A stretch of DNA of 64,000 nt from Butyrivibrio sp. (GTDB lineage: Bacteria; Bacillota; Clostridia; Lachnospirales; Lachnospiraceae), in assembly GCA_017470505.1 (NCBI GenBank), contig JAFUYO010000013.1, positions 1 to 64,000 on the forward strand. The letters run 5' to 3'. Every line of letters starts with the position of its first letter. Position 1 is the stretch's first letter. Under the pieces are notes generated by a model that saw only the letters and a list, made by a program, of their open reading frames with translations, did not search any database and was not told the DNA's origin. The translations under genes were made by a program, and so were the position numbers. Positions 16,649 through 26,063 of this stretch are shown here, piece after piece.

Positions 16649-19225
16649 TTACGTATCTTCCTCTGCCATCTTTCTTCTGCCCCTTGGCTTTTTGGTCGTT
16701 ACCGTGCCTCTCTTTTTGGAGGCATCCCTGGCCTTGGTGGTCTTTACGTTCACCTTCCTGACGGAGGAACTCTTTCCATCCTTTCCGACAAAGACAACCT
16801 TGTCGTCCTCGAGTGATACGGTGACATCCATCCCTGCCTTGATGTTGCCCTTTAGCAGTTCCTCTGCCATCGCGTCCTCTATGGTCTGCTGGATGGCCCT
16901 CTTTAAGGGGCGCGCCCCCATCTTCGCATCGGAGTGCTTATTCACCAGATACTTCTTGACAGCAGGTGAAATGGTGAGATTTATATCCATCTGCTTTTTG
17001 CACCTCTCTGAGAGGTTCGATGAGAGGAGCGTCACGATCTCCATCATCTCGCTCTCAGTCAGGGTGTGGAATACCATTATCTCATCTATACGGTTGATGA
17101 ACTCGGGCTTGAAGAGACGCTTGACCTCTTCCATGACTCCCGACTTCATGTCCTCGTAGTCCTTTTTGGCGTCGTCGCCCGCGCCAAACCCAAGCTTCTT
17201 GGGATCTACTATCCTCTGCGCCCCGACGTTAGAAGTCATGATGAGGATCGTGTTCTTAAAGCTGACCTTGCGCCCCTTGGAGTCCGTGATGTGTCCGTCG
17301 TCCAATACCTGCAGAAGGACATTGAAAATATCGGGGTGCGCCTTCTCAATCTCATCAAAAAGAATAACCGAATACGGGTGGCGCCTTACCTTCTCTGAGA
17401 GCTGGCCGCCGTCGTCAAATCCCACATATCCGGGCGGTGATCCGATCATCTTGGAAACCGAATGTCCCTCCATGTACTCCGACATGTCGACTCTTATGAG
17501 GGCATTCTCATCCCCGAACATAGCCTCTGCCAGGGCCTTGGACAGCTCTGTCTTGCCGACGCCTGTCGGCCCCAGGAAAAGAAATGATCCTATGGGCCTG
17601 TTAGGATCCTGAAGTCCTACTCTTCCTCTTCTGATTGCCTTGGCAACAGCAGTTACTGCATCCTCCTGACCTATGACTCTCTTGTGGAGAACAGACTCAA
17701 GCTTTAACAGCTTTTCCGTCTCCTTCTCTGCAATCTTCTTTACCGGGATCCTCGTCCACTCAGCGACTACCTCGGCGATGTCATTCTCATCGACGACAAA
17801 GTCGGTGCTCTGCATCTTTTTCTTTTCGGAGTTCTTGACTCTTGTGAGCTTTGAGATGAGGGCTGTCTGCTGCCTGTTATACTCAGCGGCTACAGAAAAA
17901 TCGGAGATCTTAAGAGCCTCCTCGATCTGCGAATCCAATGTCCTGATTTCATCCTCGAGCTCTTTTACCTTGGAGGATGCGCCCATGGTGCGCAGCCTTA
18001 CCGCTGATGCGGCCTCGTCTATGAGGTCGATTGCCTTGTCCGGAAGATTCCTGTCGTTTATGTATCTCTCGGAGAGATCAACTGCAGCCCTGATGGCCTC
18101 GGGGGTTATCCTGACCTTGTGGTGATCCTCGTACTTGCTGACGATTCCCATGAGGATGTCCGTCGCCTCCTCTTTGGTGGGCTCGTCGACATTGACGGGC
18201 TGGAAACGCCTCTCAAGAGCTGCGTCCTTCTCAACATACTTGCGGAACTCAGTGATGGTGGTCGCACCGATCATCTGTATCTCGCCTCTTGCAAGTGAGG
18301 GCTTTAAGATGTTGGATGCGTCGATTGCGCCCTCCGCTCCGCCTGCGCCGATCAGAGTGTGCATCTCGTCTACGAAGAGAATGATATTGCCGTCATCCGC
18401 AACTTCCTTGATGACCTTCTTGATCCTCTCCTCAAACTCGCCTCTGTACTTGGAGCCTGCGATCATGCCTGAGAGGTCGAGGGTCACGAGGCGCTTGTTC
18501 TGAACCGTGAGCGGAACATCTCCCGCAACAATCTTCTGCGCGAGTCCCTCCACCACGGCTGTCTTGCCGACGCCCGGCTCACCGATCAGGCAGGGATTGT
18601 TCTTGGCCCTGCGCGATAATATCTGGATGACCCTCTTTATCTCCCTCTCCCTTCCGATCACGGGGTCGAGGGCGCCGTCTGCCGCCAGGGCAGTCATATC
18701 GCGGCTGTACTGAGATAGGATTGACGCCTTCTTTCCCGACTTGGGAGCCGCACTCTTCCTGCCAAGGTCCTCTTTGACCAGGTTCGGGTCCTCGCCCATG
18801 GCGGCGAGCGTCTCCGCGTAAATCTTCTGAGCCGGAACATTCATTGTGCTGATGAGCCTCACCGCAACGTTCTCGCCCTCCTTGATGAGGGAGAGGAGTA
18901 TGTGCTCTGTCCCTGTCTTGTCAGCGCCAAAGCGCTCCGCCATCCTGTGTGCCCCGTCGAGAACCTTCTCTGCTCTCGGCGAAAAACCGTCACGATCGAG
19001 CGTCCTGACATTGCTGTCCGGAACGATGAGGTCCCTTATCATGTCCATCATACGGCTCTCATCAATGCCGTTGTCGATGAGGATCCTCGATGCGACGCAG
19101 CCGTCCTCGAGGATGAGTCCCATGAGGATGTGCTCTGTTCCGACATAATTAAGCTTAAGTGATCTGGCGGTCTTCCTGGCGAGCCTGAGCGCGTCATTTG
19201 CCATTACTGTAAACTTAGAATCCAT
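16649..19225 (-). CDS. clpC: ATP-dependent Clp protease ATP-binding subunit ClpC
   Basis: An 858-aa AAA+ unfoldase. The start is the ATG at 19225 ([11 protein letters not shown]) because GGAAGG stands 4 bases before it; an in-frame ATG at 19252 overlaps the regulator gene. Order: two Clp_N repeats, AAA-1 with [13 protein letters not shown] and [12 protein letters not shown], a coiled-coil middle domain with the UVR-like segment, AAA-2 with [14 protein letters not shown] and [11 protein letters not shown]-terminal D2-small domain. A Lys/Arg-rich tail (about the last 40 residues) is an addition. It pairs with ClpP. The usual ctsR-mcsA-mcsB genes are absent here; a GntR gene precedes it by 13 bases. 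Confidence 0.96.
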   Translation of the reverse strand: MDSKFTVMANDALRLARKTARSLKLNYVGTEHILMGLILEDGCVASRILIDNGIDESRMMDMIRDLIVPDSNVRTLDRDGFSPRAEKVLDGAHRMAERFGADKTGTEHILLSLIKEGENVAVRLISTMNVPAQKIYAETLAAMGEDPNLVKEDLGRKSAAPKSGKKASILSQYSRDMTALAADGALDPVIGREREIKRVIQILSRRAKNNPCLIGEPGVGKTAVVEGLAQKIVAGDVPLTVQNKRLVTLDLSGMIAGSKYRGEFEERIKKVIKEVADDGNIILFVDEMHTLIGAGGAEGAIDASNILKPSLARGEIQMIGATTITEFRKYVEKDAALERRFQPVNVDEPTKEEATDILMGIVSKYEDHHKVRITPEAIRAAVDLSERYINDRNLPDKAIDLIDEAASAVRLRTMGASSKVKELEDEIRTLDSQIEEALKISDFSVAAEYNRQQTALISKLTRVKNSEKKKMQSTDFVVDENDIAEVVAEWTRIPVKKIAEKETEKLLKLESVLHKRVIGQEDAVTAVAKAIRRGRVGLQDPNRPIGSFLFLGPTGVGKTELSKALAEAMFGDENALIRVDMSEYMEGHSVSKMIGSPPGYVGFDDGGQLSEKVRRHPYSVILFDEIEKAHPDIFNVLLQVLDDGHITDSKGRKVSFKNTILIMTSNVGAQRIVDPKKLGFGAGDDAKKDYEDMKSGVMEEVKRLFKPEFINRIDEIMVFHTLTESEMMEIVTLLSSNLSERCKKQMDINLTISPAVKKYLVNKHSDAKMGARPLKRAIQQTIEDAMAEELLKGNIKAGMDVTVSLEDDKVVFVGKDGKSSSVRKVNVKTTKARDASKKRGTVTTKKPRGRRKMAEEDT

Positions 19226-19238
19226 TTGTCCTTCCTTT

Positions 19239-19613
19239 CTAAACTGCTTCATACCTGTCGTAGAGTTTGTCTACAAGTGAGTGTATCTCTTCCCTGTTGA
19301 TGCCCTTGCAAATAGCTCTGGCCAGCACTACCGCAAGCTCGTTCTGAGCTTCTCCCAGCGCCTTTAACTTGTTGATATCTATGGCTATGATGGCGCCCCG
19401 CCTCCTGTCGATCTTGACGAAACCGTCCTGCTGGAGTATCGAGTACGCCTTGTTGACAGTGTGCATGTTGATACCTATGGTCTCCGCAAGCTGTCTCACA
19501 CTCGGGAGCTGTTCACCCTCCCTGAACTGAGACGTTGCAATGCCCAAAATGATCTGATTGCACAGCTGAACATATATCGCTTCATCACTGTTAAAATCTA
19601 TTTCAATGATCAT
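19239..19613 (-). CDS. GntR-family regulator, YtrA/YhcF-like, upstream of clpC
   Basis: A 124-aa protein: winged helix with the GntR pattern QFREGEQLPSVRQLAETIGINMHTVNKAYSILQQDGFVKIDRRRGA, then only about 45 residues with no large effector domain, as in the YtrA subfamily. In one operon with clpC (13 bases apart), so probably autoregulatory and possibly a controller of clpC. Confidence 0.9.
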   Translation of the reverse strand: MIIEIDFNSDEAIYVQLCNQIILGIATSQFREGEQLPSVRQLAETIGINMHTVNKAYSILQQDGFVKIDRRRGAIIAIDINKLKALGEAQNELAVVLARAICKGINREEIHSLVDKLYDRYEAV

Positions 19614-19629
19614 TCCTTACGCCTCCCGG

Positions 19630-19667
19630 GTCCCAAGGGGATCGCCCTGCGGTGAATTCCTTAGGAC
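19630..19667 (-). repeat. GTCCTAAGGAAT leader hairpin (38 bp)
   Basis: Minus strand GTCCTAAGG and CCTTGGGAC arms (one T-G wobble) enclose AATTCACCGC and a short loop. It sits directly before the GntR ribosome binding site. Same length and opening bases as 30133-30170. Confidence 0.6.
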
Positions 19668-19704
19668 GTCTTTTGTTTTCCGTTTTTTCTTCACACTGAC
19701 AGTT

Positions 19705-19744
19705 TGTGATACATTTAGTATAACACATATTACAGAAGTTTGAA
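19705..19744 (-). promoter_or_regulatory. Promoter and candidate operator of the GntR-clpC operon
   Basis: Minus strand -35 TTCAAA (19739-19744), 16-base spacer, -10 TATACT (19717-19722). An imperfect dyad TGTGnTAnAnT-type (19705-19727) overlaps the -10 and would suit a GntR dimer. By eye only. Confidence 0.5.
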
Positions 19745-19759
19745 GTGCTATTTTTTGGC

Positions 19760-19797
19760 AAAAGAAATCCGGGCAAAAGATATCTTCTTCTGCCCGG
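19760..19797 (-). terminator. Terminator of the pur/SH3 transcript
   Basis: Minus strand CCGGGCA/TGCCCGG stem (19769-19797) with complementary loop bases, followed by ATTTCTTTT. It follows the SH3 gene stop at 19814. Confidence 0.8.
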
Positions 19798-19813
19798 TAA
19801 TACTCATCTCTTA

Positions 19814-21337
19814 TTATTTGTCGTCGTCAAGGTCAAGGAACTCAAACTCGAATTCATCCTCTTCGCCGACGAAGTTCTTGGGACGCCTCTTTGTAACAGG
19901 TGCCTCGGGAGCTACCTCTCTCTCAACCTCCCTGCTTGCGCGCCTTACAGGTCTCTCACCCTCTTCAGCAGAACGCCTGTTGGTTCTGACTACTCTCTCA
20001 TCGGCTGCTCTTGCGCCTCTGTCGTCAGCACTGCGGCGGACAGGTCTCTCATACGAATCATCTGAACTCTGCCTTCTCCTGACCGGTCTCTCGGCTCTCT
20101 CCTCAACATCCTCTTCTCTTCTGGGAGCTCTCGATGTCCTGACAGGTCTCTCGGAATCATCTCTTGAAGGTCTGGAGGCTCTCTCCGACTCATCCCTTGA
20201 AGGTCTGACTGTTCTCTCATCAGCTGTCCTTCTCCTTGCGGGCCTTTCCTGCTCAGCCTGCTCATCATCGTCACGCGCTCTTCTCCTTGCCGGCTTTGCG
20301 TATGCATCGAACTCGGGCTCCTCTTCCTCCTCTTCGTAGTAGAGGGAATCCCTGAGCTTGAGCGCCAGGATAATAAGTACTATAACAAGAACCGCAACCA
20401 CAACAGCCAGAACGATGAGGATCGTCTTGTAGGTGCTGTTGGTCGTCACGAGCTTGTTGACCTCATCACTGCTCTTTGCTGCGTCTATAAGCTCACCGAC
20501 CTTGACTCTGTAGCCTTCTACATTGTCGTAGAGATACCAGACGTTGTTGCCCTCGTCGTCAGCGGTGTAGACAAGTGAGTAATGTCCGTCACCTGCTTCG
20601 CTCGAAACAGCAGATCCGCCCTCGGACTCTTCGCTGCCTTCGCCTTCGCCCTCGTAGCCTTCGCCTCCTTCAGCATCACCGCCTTCAGAGCCTTCGGATG
20701 ATTCTGATTCTTCTGAGGAAGAAGCCTCTCCAAGCTCAAGAAGGTCGCTCCTGATGTAGCCCTCTTTGTTGTTGCTGCCGAAGGTAACCTTGTACCATGT
20801 CTTGTTGTCGGTTCCTGTAGCCTCTCCCGTAACAGTGACCGTGTCGCCCTTGGTGACCTTGCCAACTGAATCATAGGCTGTTCCTGCGCCCTGGCGGACA
20901 TTTACGCTGTCTGCCGTGATTGTTGCGGGTGTTGAATCGATCGCTGTGGCTGTCGTTGCCGGAAGTGATGCAGCTGCGGCATTTGCAGCCGTGGTGTTCG
21001 ATGTTGTCCTGGTTGTGGTGACAGCAGCGCCCTCTTTTTTGTTAACCAGGTCGCTCCTGACATATCCGTACTCAGTCTTGTTGACCCTTATCTTGTACCA
21101 CACATAACCCGATGCATCGGTTGACTCATCGACTATCTCCACCGTGTCTCCGTTCTTGAGGCTCGATACCTGTGAAGATGTGGTGCTGGCTGATGACCTC
21201 ACCTTTACATTGTCTGTTGAAACAGTTCCCGTGGTCTCATTGTAGGCCAGCGCAGTTGTCGCAGACATGGTAAAAACCGCGGCTGCAACTGCAAAAGACA
21301 TCGCTCCTGCCAAAAGTCTCTCTCTCAGTTTTTTCAT
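19814..21337 (-). CDS. Membrane protein with two external SH3 domains and a long Arg/Asp/Glu-rich cytoplasmic tail
   Basis: A 507-aa protein. The start is the second ATG (21337): the GGAGG is 7 bases before it and too close to the ATG at 21343. Signal peptide to about residue 31, SH3_3 domain 1 (about 36-98), linker, SH3_3 domain 2 (about 140-200), Ser/Glu/Gly-rich linker, then one TM helix (about 305-328). The last 170 residues repeat RPVRR/RPSRDDSER-like units and end in an acidic patch. The external SH3 parts probably bind cell wall; the tail would be inside. It starts inside the purD stop region, so it is co-transcribed with purines, an odd partnership. Confidence 0.82.
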   Translation of the reverse strand: MKKLRERLLAGAMSFAVAAAVFTMSATTALAYNETTGTVSTDNVKVRSSASTTSSQVSSLKNGDTVEIVDESTDASGYVWYKIRVNKTEYGYVRSDLVNKKEGAAVTTTRTTSNTTAANAAAASLPATTATAIDSTPATITADSVNVRQGAGTAYDSVGKVTKGDTVTVTGEATGTDNKTWYKVTFGSNNKEGYIRSDLLELGEASSSEESESSEGSEGGDAEGGEGYEGEGEGSEESEGGSAVSSEAGDGHYSLVYTADDEGNNVWYLYDNVEGYRVKVGELIDAAKSSDEVNKLVTTNSTYKTILIVLAVVVAVLVIVLIILALKLRDSLYYEEEEEEPEFDAYAKPARRRARDDDEQAEQERPARRRTADERTVRPSRDESERASRPSRDDSERPVRTSRAPRREEDVEERAERPVRRRQSSDDSYERPVRRSADDRGARAADERVVRTNRRSAEEGERPVRRASREVEREVAPEAPVTKRRPKNFVGEEDEFEFEFLDLDDDK

Positions 21338-21339
21338 AA

Positions 21340-22611
21340 TCATTCCTCCTCTATTGCCTTGCCAATATCATGACGCATGTACTTATTCTCAAAGTCGACC
21401 CACCCGGTCGCTTCATAGGCCCTCTCTCTCGCCTGTTTCAGGGTGTCGCCCTTGGCCGTGATGCCAAGAACGCGGCCTCCGTTTGTGACAATTCCCTCAG
21501 GGGTCTTCTTCGTCCCCGCATGGAAACAGTAATAATCTTCCTTCCCCTTAAAGGTATCAAGCCCTGTTATGAGCTTGCCCTTCTCGTAGGAGAGCGGATA
21601 TCCGTCACTGGCGAGAACCACACAGACAGCTGCCTTGTCCTCGAATTCGAGATCAAGGTCTGAGAGCGTTCCGTCTATGCAGGCGTCACAAATATCTATT
21701 ATATCAGTTTTTAGTCTGGGAAGCACTACCTGAGCTTCAGGATCTCCAAATCTTGCGTTGTACTCCAGAACCTTAGGGCCGTCCTCTGTCAGCATCAGCC
21801 CAAAGAAAATTACTCCCTTGAAGGGCCTTCCCTCCGCTGCCATGGCATCCACGGTCTTCTGGTAGATGTGCTCGCGGCAGTACCTGTCAATTTCATCAGT
21901 ATAAAAAGGACTCGGAGAAAAGTTGCCCATTCCTCCCGTGTTGAGTCCCGTGTCGCCGTCCCCCGCTCTCTTGTGGTCCTGGGCGGATGACATGAGCCTG
22001 ATGGTCCTGCCGTCCACGAACGAGAGCATCGAAACCTCGCGCCCCGTCATAAACTCCTCGATGACCATGTGGTTGCCCGCATCGCCGAACTTCTTATCCT
22101 GCATGATCTGCTTTACGCCGGCTTTGGCTTCATCAAGATCCTGACAGATCAGAACGCCCTTTCCCAGAGCAAGCCCGTCGGCCTTTAAGACAATCGGGAA
22201 CTTCGCGCTCTCAAGATACTCAAGAGCCTTCTCCGCGTCGTCAAAAGTCTCGTAGGCAGCTGTCGGAATATTATACTTCTTCATAAGGTCTTTTGAAAAG
22301 GCCTTGCTGCCCTCCAAAATCGCCGCGTTCTTACGCGGCCCGAAAACCCTGAGTCCCTCAGCCTCGAAGGCATCGACAATTCCGCCGACAAGCGGATCAT
22401 CCATTCCAACGATTGTGAGGTCAATGCCCTCTTCTTTGGCAAAAGAGGTGAGCTTTGAAAACTCCATCGGTGTTATCGGCACACACTCAGCCAGCTCTGC
22501 AATTCCTCCGTTGCCCGGAGCACAGTAGATCTTAGTGACCCTTTTACTTCTGGAAACGGCCTCGCAGATTGCATGCTCTCTGCCGCCTCCTCCAACAACC
22601 AAAACTTTCAT
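21340..22611 (-). CDS. purD: Phosphoribosylamine-glycine ligase
   Basis: A 423-aa enzyme that makes GAR from phosphoribosylamine, glycine and ATP, the second step of purine synthesis. N-terminal MKVLVVGGGGREHAI, ATP-grasp region (GLALGKGVLICQD), and FNARFGDPEAQVVLPRLKTD near the active site. The start is ATG 22611; a longer frame to 22662 overlaps purN and lacks the family start. Last of purE-M-N-D. Confidence 0.97.
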   Translation of the reverse strand: MKVLVVGGGGREHAICEAVSRSKRVTKIYCAPGNGGIAELAECVPITPMEFSKLTSFAKEEGIDLTIVGMDDPLVGGIVDAFEAEGLRVFGPRKNAAILEGSKAFSKDLMKKYNIPTAAYETFDDAEKALEYLESAKFPIVLKADGLALGKGVLICQDLDEAKAGVKQIMQDKKFGDAGNHMVIEEFMTGREVSMLSFVDGRTIRLMSSAQDHKRAGDGDTGLNTGGMGNFSPSPFYTDEIDRYCREHIYQKTVDAMAAEGRPFKGVIFFGLMLTEDGPKVLEYNARFGDPEAQVVLPRLKTDIIDICDACIDGTLSDLDLEFEDKAAVCVVLASDGYPLSYEKGKLITGLDTFKGKEDYYCFHAGTKKTPEGIVTNGGRVLGITAKGDTLKQARERAYEATGWVDFENKYMRHDIGKAIEEE

Positions 22612-22627
22612 GAGACCTTCTTTCTCT

Positions 22628-23278
22628 TCACAGGGCGCCAAGGACGCTCCCGTCGTAGTCATCTATTACAACTTTTCCGTTCTCTATCCTTACCTTGCCG
22701 TTTGCGATAAGATTTATCGCCATCGGCATTATCTTCCACTCAGCCTGCTCCATTATGCGCTTCTGCAGCGTTTCCGGAGTGTCGTCATCTCTCACCATGA
22801 CAGGCTTTTGCAGGATGATAGGACCTGTATCCGTGCCCTCGTCCACAAAGTGAACCGTGGCTCCCGACACCCTTGCTCCCCTCTCAAGGACCTTTTCATG
22901 GACCTTCAGACCGTAATAGCCCGTTCCGCAGAATGAAGGGATAAGCGAGGGATGGATGTTTATTATCCTTCCGGAAAAGAACTCTACCACTTCTTTTGGT
23001 ATCACCACAAGGCAGCCCGCAAGTACGATAAGGTCAGGGTCAGCCTTTTTTAGTATTTCAAGGAGCTCCCTGTTAAAATCATCTCTGTTTGGAAACTCCT
23101 TAGGGCTCCTGCATACGCAGGGGATTCCTGCTCTTTTGGCTCTCTCAAGAGCATATGCCCCGGGGTTATTGCTGTACACAAGTACAATCTCAGTGCCTGT
23201 TATCGTACCGTTATTTATCCCATCGATAATCGCCTGGAGGTTCGTTCCGCCTCCTGACACCATCACTGCTATCTTCAT
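22628..23278 (-). CDS. purN: Phosphoribosylglycinamide formyltransferase
   Basis: A 216-aa folate-dependent enzyme converting GAR to FGAR. It shows MVSGGGTNLQAIID, the catalytic Asn-His-Asp set (INIHPSLIPSF, GATVHFVDEGTDTGPII). Its ATG overlaps the purM stop by 4 bases, so translation is coupled. Confidence 0.97.
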   Translation of the reverse strand: MKIAVMVSGGGTNLQAIIDGINNGTITGTEIVLVYSNNPGAYALERAKRAGIPCVCRSPKEFPNRDDFNRELLEILKKADPDLIVLAGCLVVIPKEVVEFFSGRIINIHPSLIPSFCGTGYYGLKVHEKVLERGARVSGATVHFVDEGTDTGPIILQKPVMVRDDDTPETLQKRIMEQAEWKIMPMAINLIANGKVRIENGKVVIDDYDGSVLGAL

Positions 23279-24306
23279 ACGAGTTCTACGCCCTTCTCGC
23301 CGCTAATGCACTTTCCTACTACTGCAGCCCTGTCGCCTGCTGCCTCAATTGCCTTTATCGCCTTATCTGCATCCGCAGGGTCAACAGCAAGTACCATTCC
23401 AAGTCCCATGTTGAAGGTGTTGTACATCATCTTATCCTCAATACCGCCTTTTTTCTGCAGAAGGCCGAAAATCGGAGGTATTTCGTAGCTGTTCTTCTCG
23501 ATGACAGCCCTGATACCCTCAGGCAGCATCCTGGGCACGTTCTCATAGAAGCCGCCGCCTGTTATGTGGCTGCAGCCCTTCACCCTGATTCCGGCATTTT
23601 TCAGGGATTTCATCATCTTGACATATATCCTCGTTGGAGTTAAAAGACACTCTCCGAGCGTCATGCCAAGCTCGTCGTAGTAGGTCTCAAGGCTCTCTTT
23701 GGTCATGTCAAATACCTTTCTGACCAGTGAAAAACCGTTAGAGTGAACGCCGCTGCTCGACACTCCTATCAGCACATCGCCGTCTTTGATGCTGCTCCCG
23801 TCGATCATATCCTTGCGGTCCACAACTCCGACAGTAAAGCCTGCGACATCGTACTCATCCTCCGGCATAAGCCCGGGGTGTTCGGCGGTCTCTCCGCCGA
23901 TGAGCGCGCAGTCAGACTGCTTGCACCCCTCTGCCACTCCCTTTACTATGGCTGCGATCTTCTCAGGAATGTTCCTTCCGCAGGCGATGTAATCAAGGAA
24001 AAATAAGGGGTCTCCGCCTGCGCACGCCACATCGTTTACACACATGGCAACGGCGTCAATTCCGATCGTATCGTGTTTATCGAGTATAAAGGCGAGCTTT
24101 ATCTTGGTCCCGACGCCGTCAGTACCCGAAAGAAGAACCGGATCCTCCATGTCCTTTATCGCCTTCATGGAAAAAGCTCCGGAAAACCCTCCAAGGCCTC
24201 CCAAAACTTCAGGCCGAAGTGTCTCTTTTACATAGCCCTTAATGAGCTCAACTGATTTGTATCCGGCTTCGATATCAACACCGGCTGATTTGTAGTCAAG
24301 TGCCAT
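23275..24306 (-). CDS. purM: Phosphoribosylformylglycinamidine cyclo-ligase
   Basis: A 343-aa enzyme that closes the imidazole ring to give AIR. It begins YKSAGVDIEAG; the ATP-site motif DGVGTKIKLAF and GGETAEHPG follow. The start is ATG 24306 with AGGAGAG upstream; the longer frame to 24378 overlaps purE. 68 bases after purE. Confidence 0.97.
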   Translation of the reverse strand: MALDYKSAGVDIEAGYKSVELIKGYVKETLRPEVLGGLGGFSGAFSMKAIKDMEDPVLLSGTDGVGTKIKLAFILDKHDTIGIDAVAMCVNDVACAGGDPLFFLDYIACGRNIPEKIAAIVKGVAEGCKQSDCALIGGETAEHPGLMPEDEYDVAGFTVGVVDRKDMIDGSSIKDGDVLIGVSSSGVHSNGFSLVRKVFDMTKESLETYYDELGMTLGECLLTPTRIYVKMMKSLKNAGIRVKGCSHITGGGFYENVPRMLPEGIRAVIEKNSYEIPPIFGLLQKKGGIEDKMMYNTFNMGLGMVLAVDPADADKAIKAIEAAGDRAAVVGKCISGEKGVELV

Positions 24307-24374
24307 GATCTCTCCTCTTAAAAAAACCTGATTATCTTTACTCTTTTGATTGGAGCACTTCTCTGCATCCAGAA

Positions 24375-24878
24375 TCATTTATAGTTTTTGTAGCCGACTT
24401 CCTTAAGTCTCTCATCCTTTGCTGCTACCGCATCTTTAAGTGATGCGGAGTAGTCCTTCAGCTTCTGAAGAAGGGCGGGATCACTCGTTGCGAGTATCTT
24501 CGCTGCAAGGAGTCCTGCGTTTGCGCCGCCGTTGATCGCAACTGTCGCAACAGGGATTCCCGATGGCATCTGGACGATGCTGTAGAGTGAATCCCTTCCG
24601 CCGAGGCTCGTCGTGTGCATCGGGATACCAATGACAGGCATGGGAAAAATTGCTGCGCACATCCCCGGAAGGTGTGCTGCCATCCCGGCTCCTGCGATAA
24701 TGACCTTAAAGCCCTTATCCTCTGCGCTCTTTGCGTACTCAAAGAACTCGTCGGGCTCCCTGTGCGCCGATATGATCCTCATCTCATAAGAAATGCCAAG
24801 CTCCTCTAAGATGTCGGCAGCCTTGCTCATTACAGGCATATCCGAGTCGCTTCCCATCACAATTCCAACCTGTGCCAT
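24375..24878 (-). CDS. purE: N5-carboxyaminoimidazole ribonucleotide mutase
   Basis: A 167-aa class I PurE. It opens VGIVMGSDSDMPVMSKA with the catalytic Ser-Asp, then SAHREPDEFFEYA (His-Arg) and IAGAGMAAHLPGMCAA. It moves the carboxylate to give CAIR. First gene of the purE-M-N-D operon. No purK is in the window. Confidence 0.97.
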   Translation of the reverse strand: MAQVGIVMGSDSDMPVMSKAADILEELGISYEMRIISAHREPDEFFEYAKSAEDKGFKVIIAGAGMAAHLPGMCAAIFPMPVIGIPMHTTSLGGRDSLYSIVQMPSGIPVATVAINGGANAGLLAAKILATSDPALLQKLKDYSASLKDAVAAKDERLKEVGYKNYK

Positions 24879-24939
24879 ATAGTCCTCCCTGCGTAAATCC
24901 TCTTGTCTTCCAGGCCTGTAAAATCAGACCTGTTTTCCG

Positions 24940-24981
24940 GTAGGATACGGATTGCTCCGCTTCATAATTACTATATCCTAC
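24940..24981 (-). other. Leader stem of the pur operon, unassigned
   Basis: An 8-bp perfect stem GTAGGATA/TATCCTAC closes a 26-base interior containing the small hairpin CGGAG/CTCCG-like (CGGAGCAATCCG). It lies 60 bases upstream of purE, inside its leader. It does not carry the purine riboswitch core, so I leave it unassigned. Confidence 0.4.
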
Positions 24982-24995
24982 ATGTAGTCACGTGT

Positions 24996-25021
24996 ATCAT
25001 ATCACAATACAAAATATTGTG
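24996..25021 (-). promoter_or_regulatory. purE promoter with palindromic operator candidate
   Basis: Minus strand -10 TATGAT (24996-25001). Directly behind it is the dyad CACAATACAAAATATTGTG (25003-25021; 7-bp arms, 5-bp spacer) covering the -35 region. A repressor site is a reasonable guess; the protein is unknown. Confidence 0.45.
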
Positions 25022-25059
25022 CCATAGAATTTTTACAAATTTCTTAACAATAATACATT

Positions 25060-25095
25060 CTTTAGCGTGCTAAAGTTGCAAAACTGTAGTATAAT
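25060..25095 (+). promoter_or_regulatory. Promoter of the amino-acid transporter with palindromic operator candidate
   Basis: -10 TATAAT at 25090-25095. CTTTAGCGTGCTAAAG (25060-25075; 7-bp arms, 2-bp centre) covers the -35 position, where no good -35 hexamer is seen. This suggests regulated transcription of the operon at 25136-27483. Confidence 0.55.
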
Positions 25096-25135
25096 GAAAC
25101 AATGTTATTTTAATCTAAGATCAGGAGGATACATT

Positions 25136-26035
25136 ATGAAAAAAAGAATTTTGTCAATCTTACTCGCAGCTGTGAGCACAATTTCGCTCGCAGCATGTGG
25201 AAGCGCAACACCCGCAGATACTGCGGCTCCTTCCGGAGAGACGCAGGAAGCACCTTCTGAGACCGGAAGTGAAGCGCCTGCGGAAACACCTTCACAGGAT
25301 ACAGGGGCAGACGAAGCCGCATCAGAAGACAGCGATCTTTCCTATATTAAGGACAAGGGAACTCTCATCGTCGGGATCACGGATTTTGCTCCAATGGACT
25401 ACAAGGACGAGACAGGCAACTGGATCGGTTTTGATGCCGACATGGCACAGGAGATTGCATCATCACTTGGCGTTACCTGCGAGTTTGTTGAGATTGACTG
25501 GGACAACAAGATCTTAGAGCTCGAGAACAAATCAATCGACGTCGTATGGAACGGCATGACCCTCACACCTGAAGTTACAAACTCCATGGAATGCACAAAT
25601 CCTTACTGCAACAACGCACAGGTTGTCGTTGTTCCAAGTGACAAGGCTGATACCTACAGCACCAGGGAGTCACTCACCTACCTCTCTTTTGCAGTTGAGT
25701 CAGGATCCGCAGGCGAAGCTGCCGCATCGGAGAACGGCCTCAACTACACAGCAGTCAAAGCACAGTCAGACGCAGTGATGGAGGTTGCAGCCGGCACATC
25801 AGATGCCTGCATCATCGACCTTCTCATGGCAGGAGCCATGATCGGCGAGGGCACAGCCTACCCGGACCTCTCTCACACTGTTGAGCTCACAAGCGAGGAG
25901 TACGGCATCGGCTGCCGCAGAGGTTCCGACCTTGCAGCCTATATTAACGATCAGCTCAAAGCCCTCTACGATGCGGGAACCATGAAGGAGATCGCCACAA
26001 AATACGGCGTTCAGGACTCACTGGTAGCTCACTAA
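25136..26035 (+). CDS. Polar amino-acid ABC transporter substrate-binding lipoprotein
   Basis: A 299-aa lipoprotein: lipobox LAAC (Cys21), an acidic Pro/Ala/Glu linker to about residue 60, then an SBP_bac_3 domain (LIVGITDFAPMDYKDETGNWIGFDADMAQEIASSLG, WNGMTLTPEVTNSMECTNPY, GIGCRRGSDLAAYINDQLKAL). AGGAGG stands 8 bases before ATG 25136. The family binds Gln, His, Arg or cystine; the exact ligand cannot be told. First gene of a three-gene plus-strand operon. Confidence 0.93.
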   Translation: MKKRILSILLAAVSTISLAACGSATPADTAAPSGETQEAPSETGSEAPAETPSQDTGADEAASEDSDLSYIKDKGTLIVGITDFAPMDYKDETGNWIGFDADMAQEIASSLGVTCEFVEIDWDNKILELENKSIDVVWNGMTLTPEVTNSMECTNPYCNNAQVVVVPSDKADTYSTRESLTYLSFAVESGSAGEAAASENGLNYTAVKAQSDAVMEVAAGTSDACIIDLLMAGAMIGEGTAYPDLSHTVELTSEEYGIGCRRGSDLAAYINDQLKALYDAGTMKEIATKYGVQDSLVAH

Positions 26036-26063
26036 ATATTTTTACAAAAGGAATGATTACTCT

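Noticed and set aside
24879..25060. Purine riboswitch upstream of purE
   Set aside because: The conserved loop bases (GTTTCTACC, CCGTAAA-type) are absent; only an unassigned 8-bp stem is seen.
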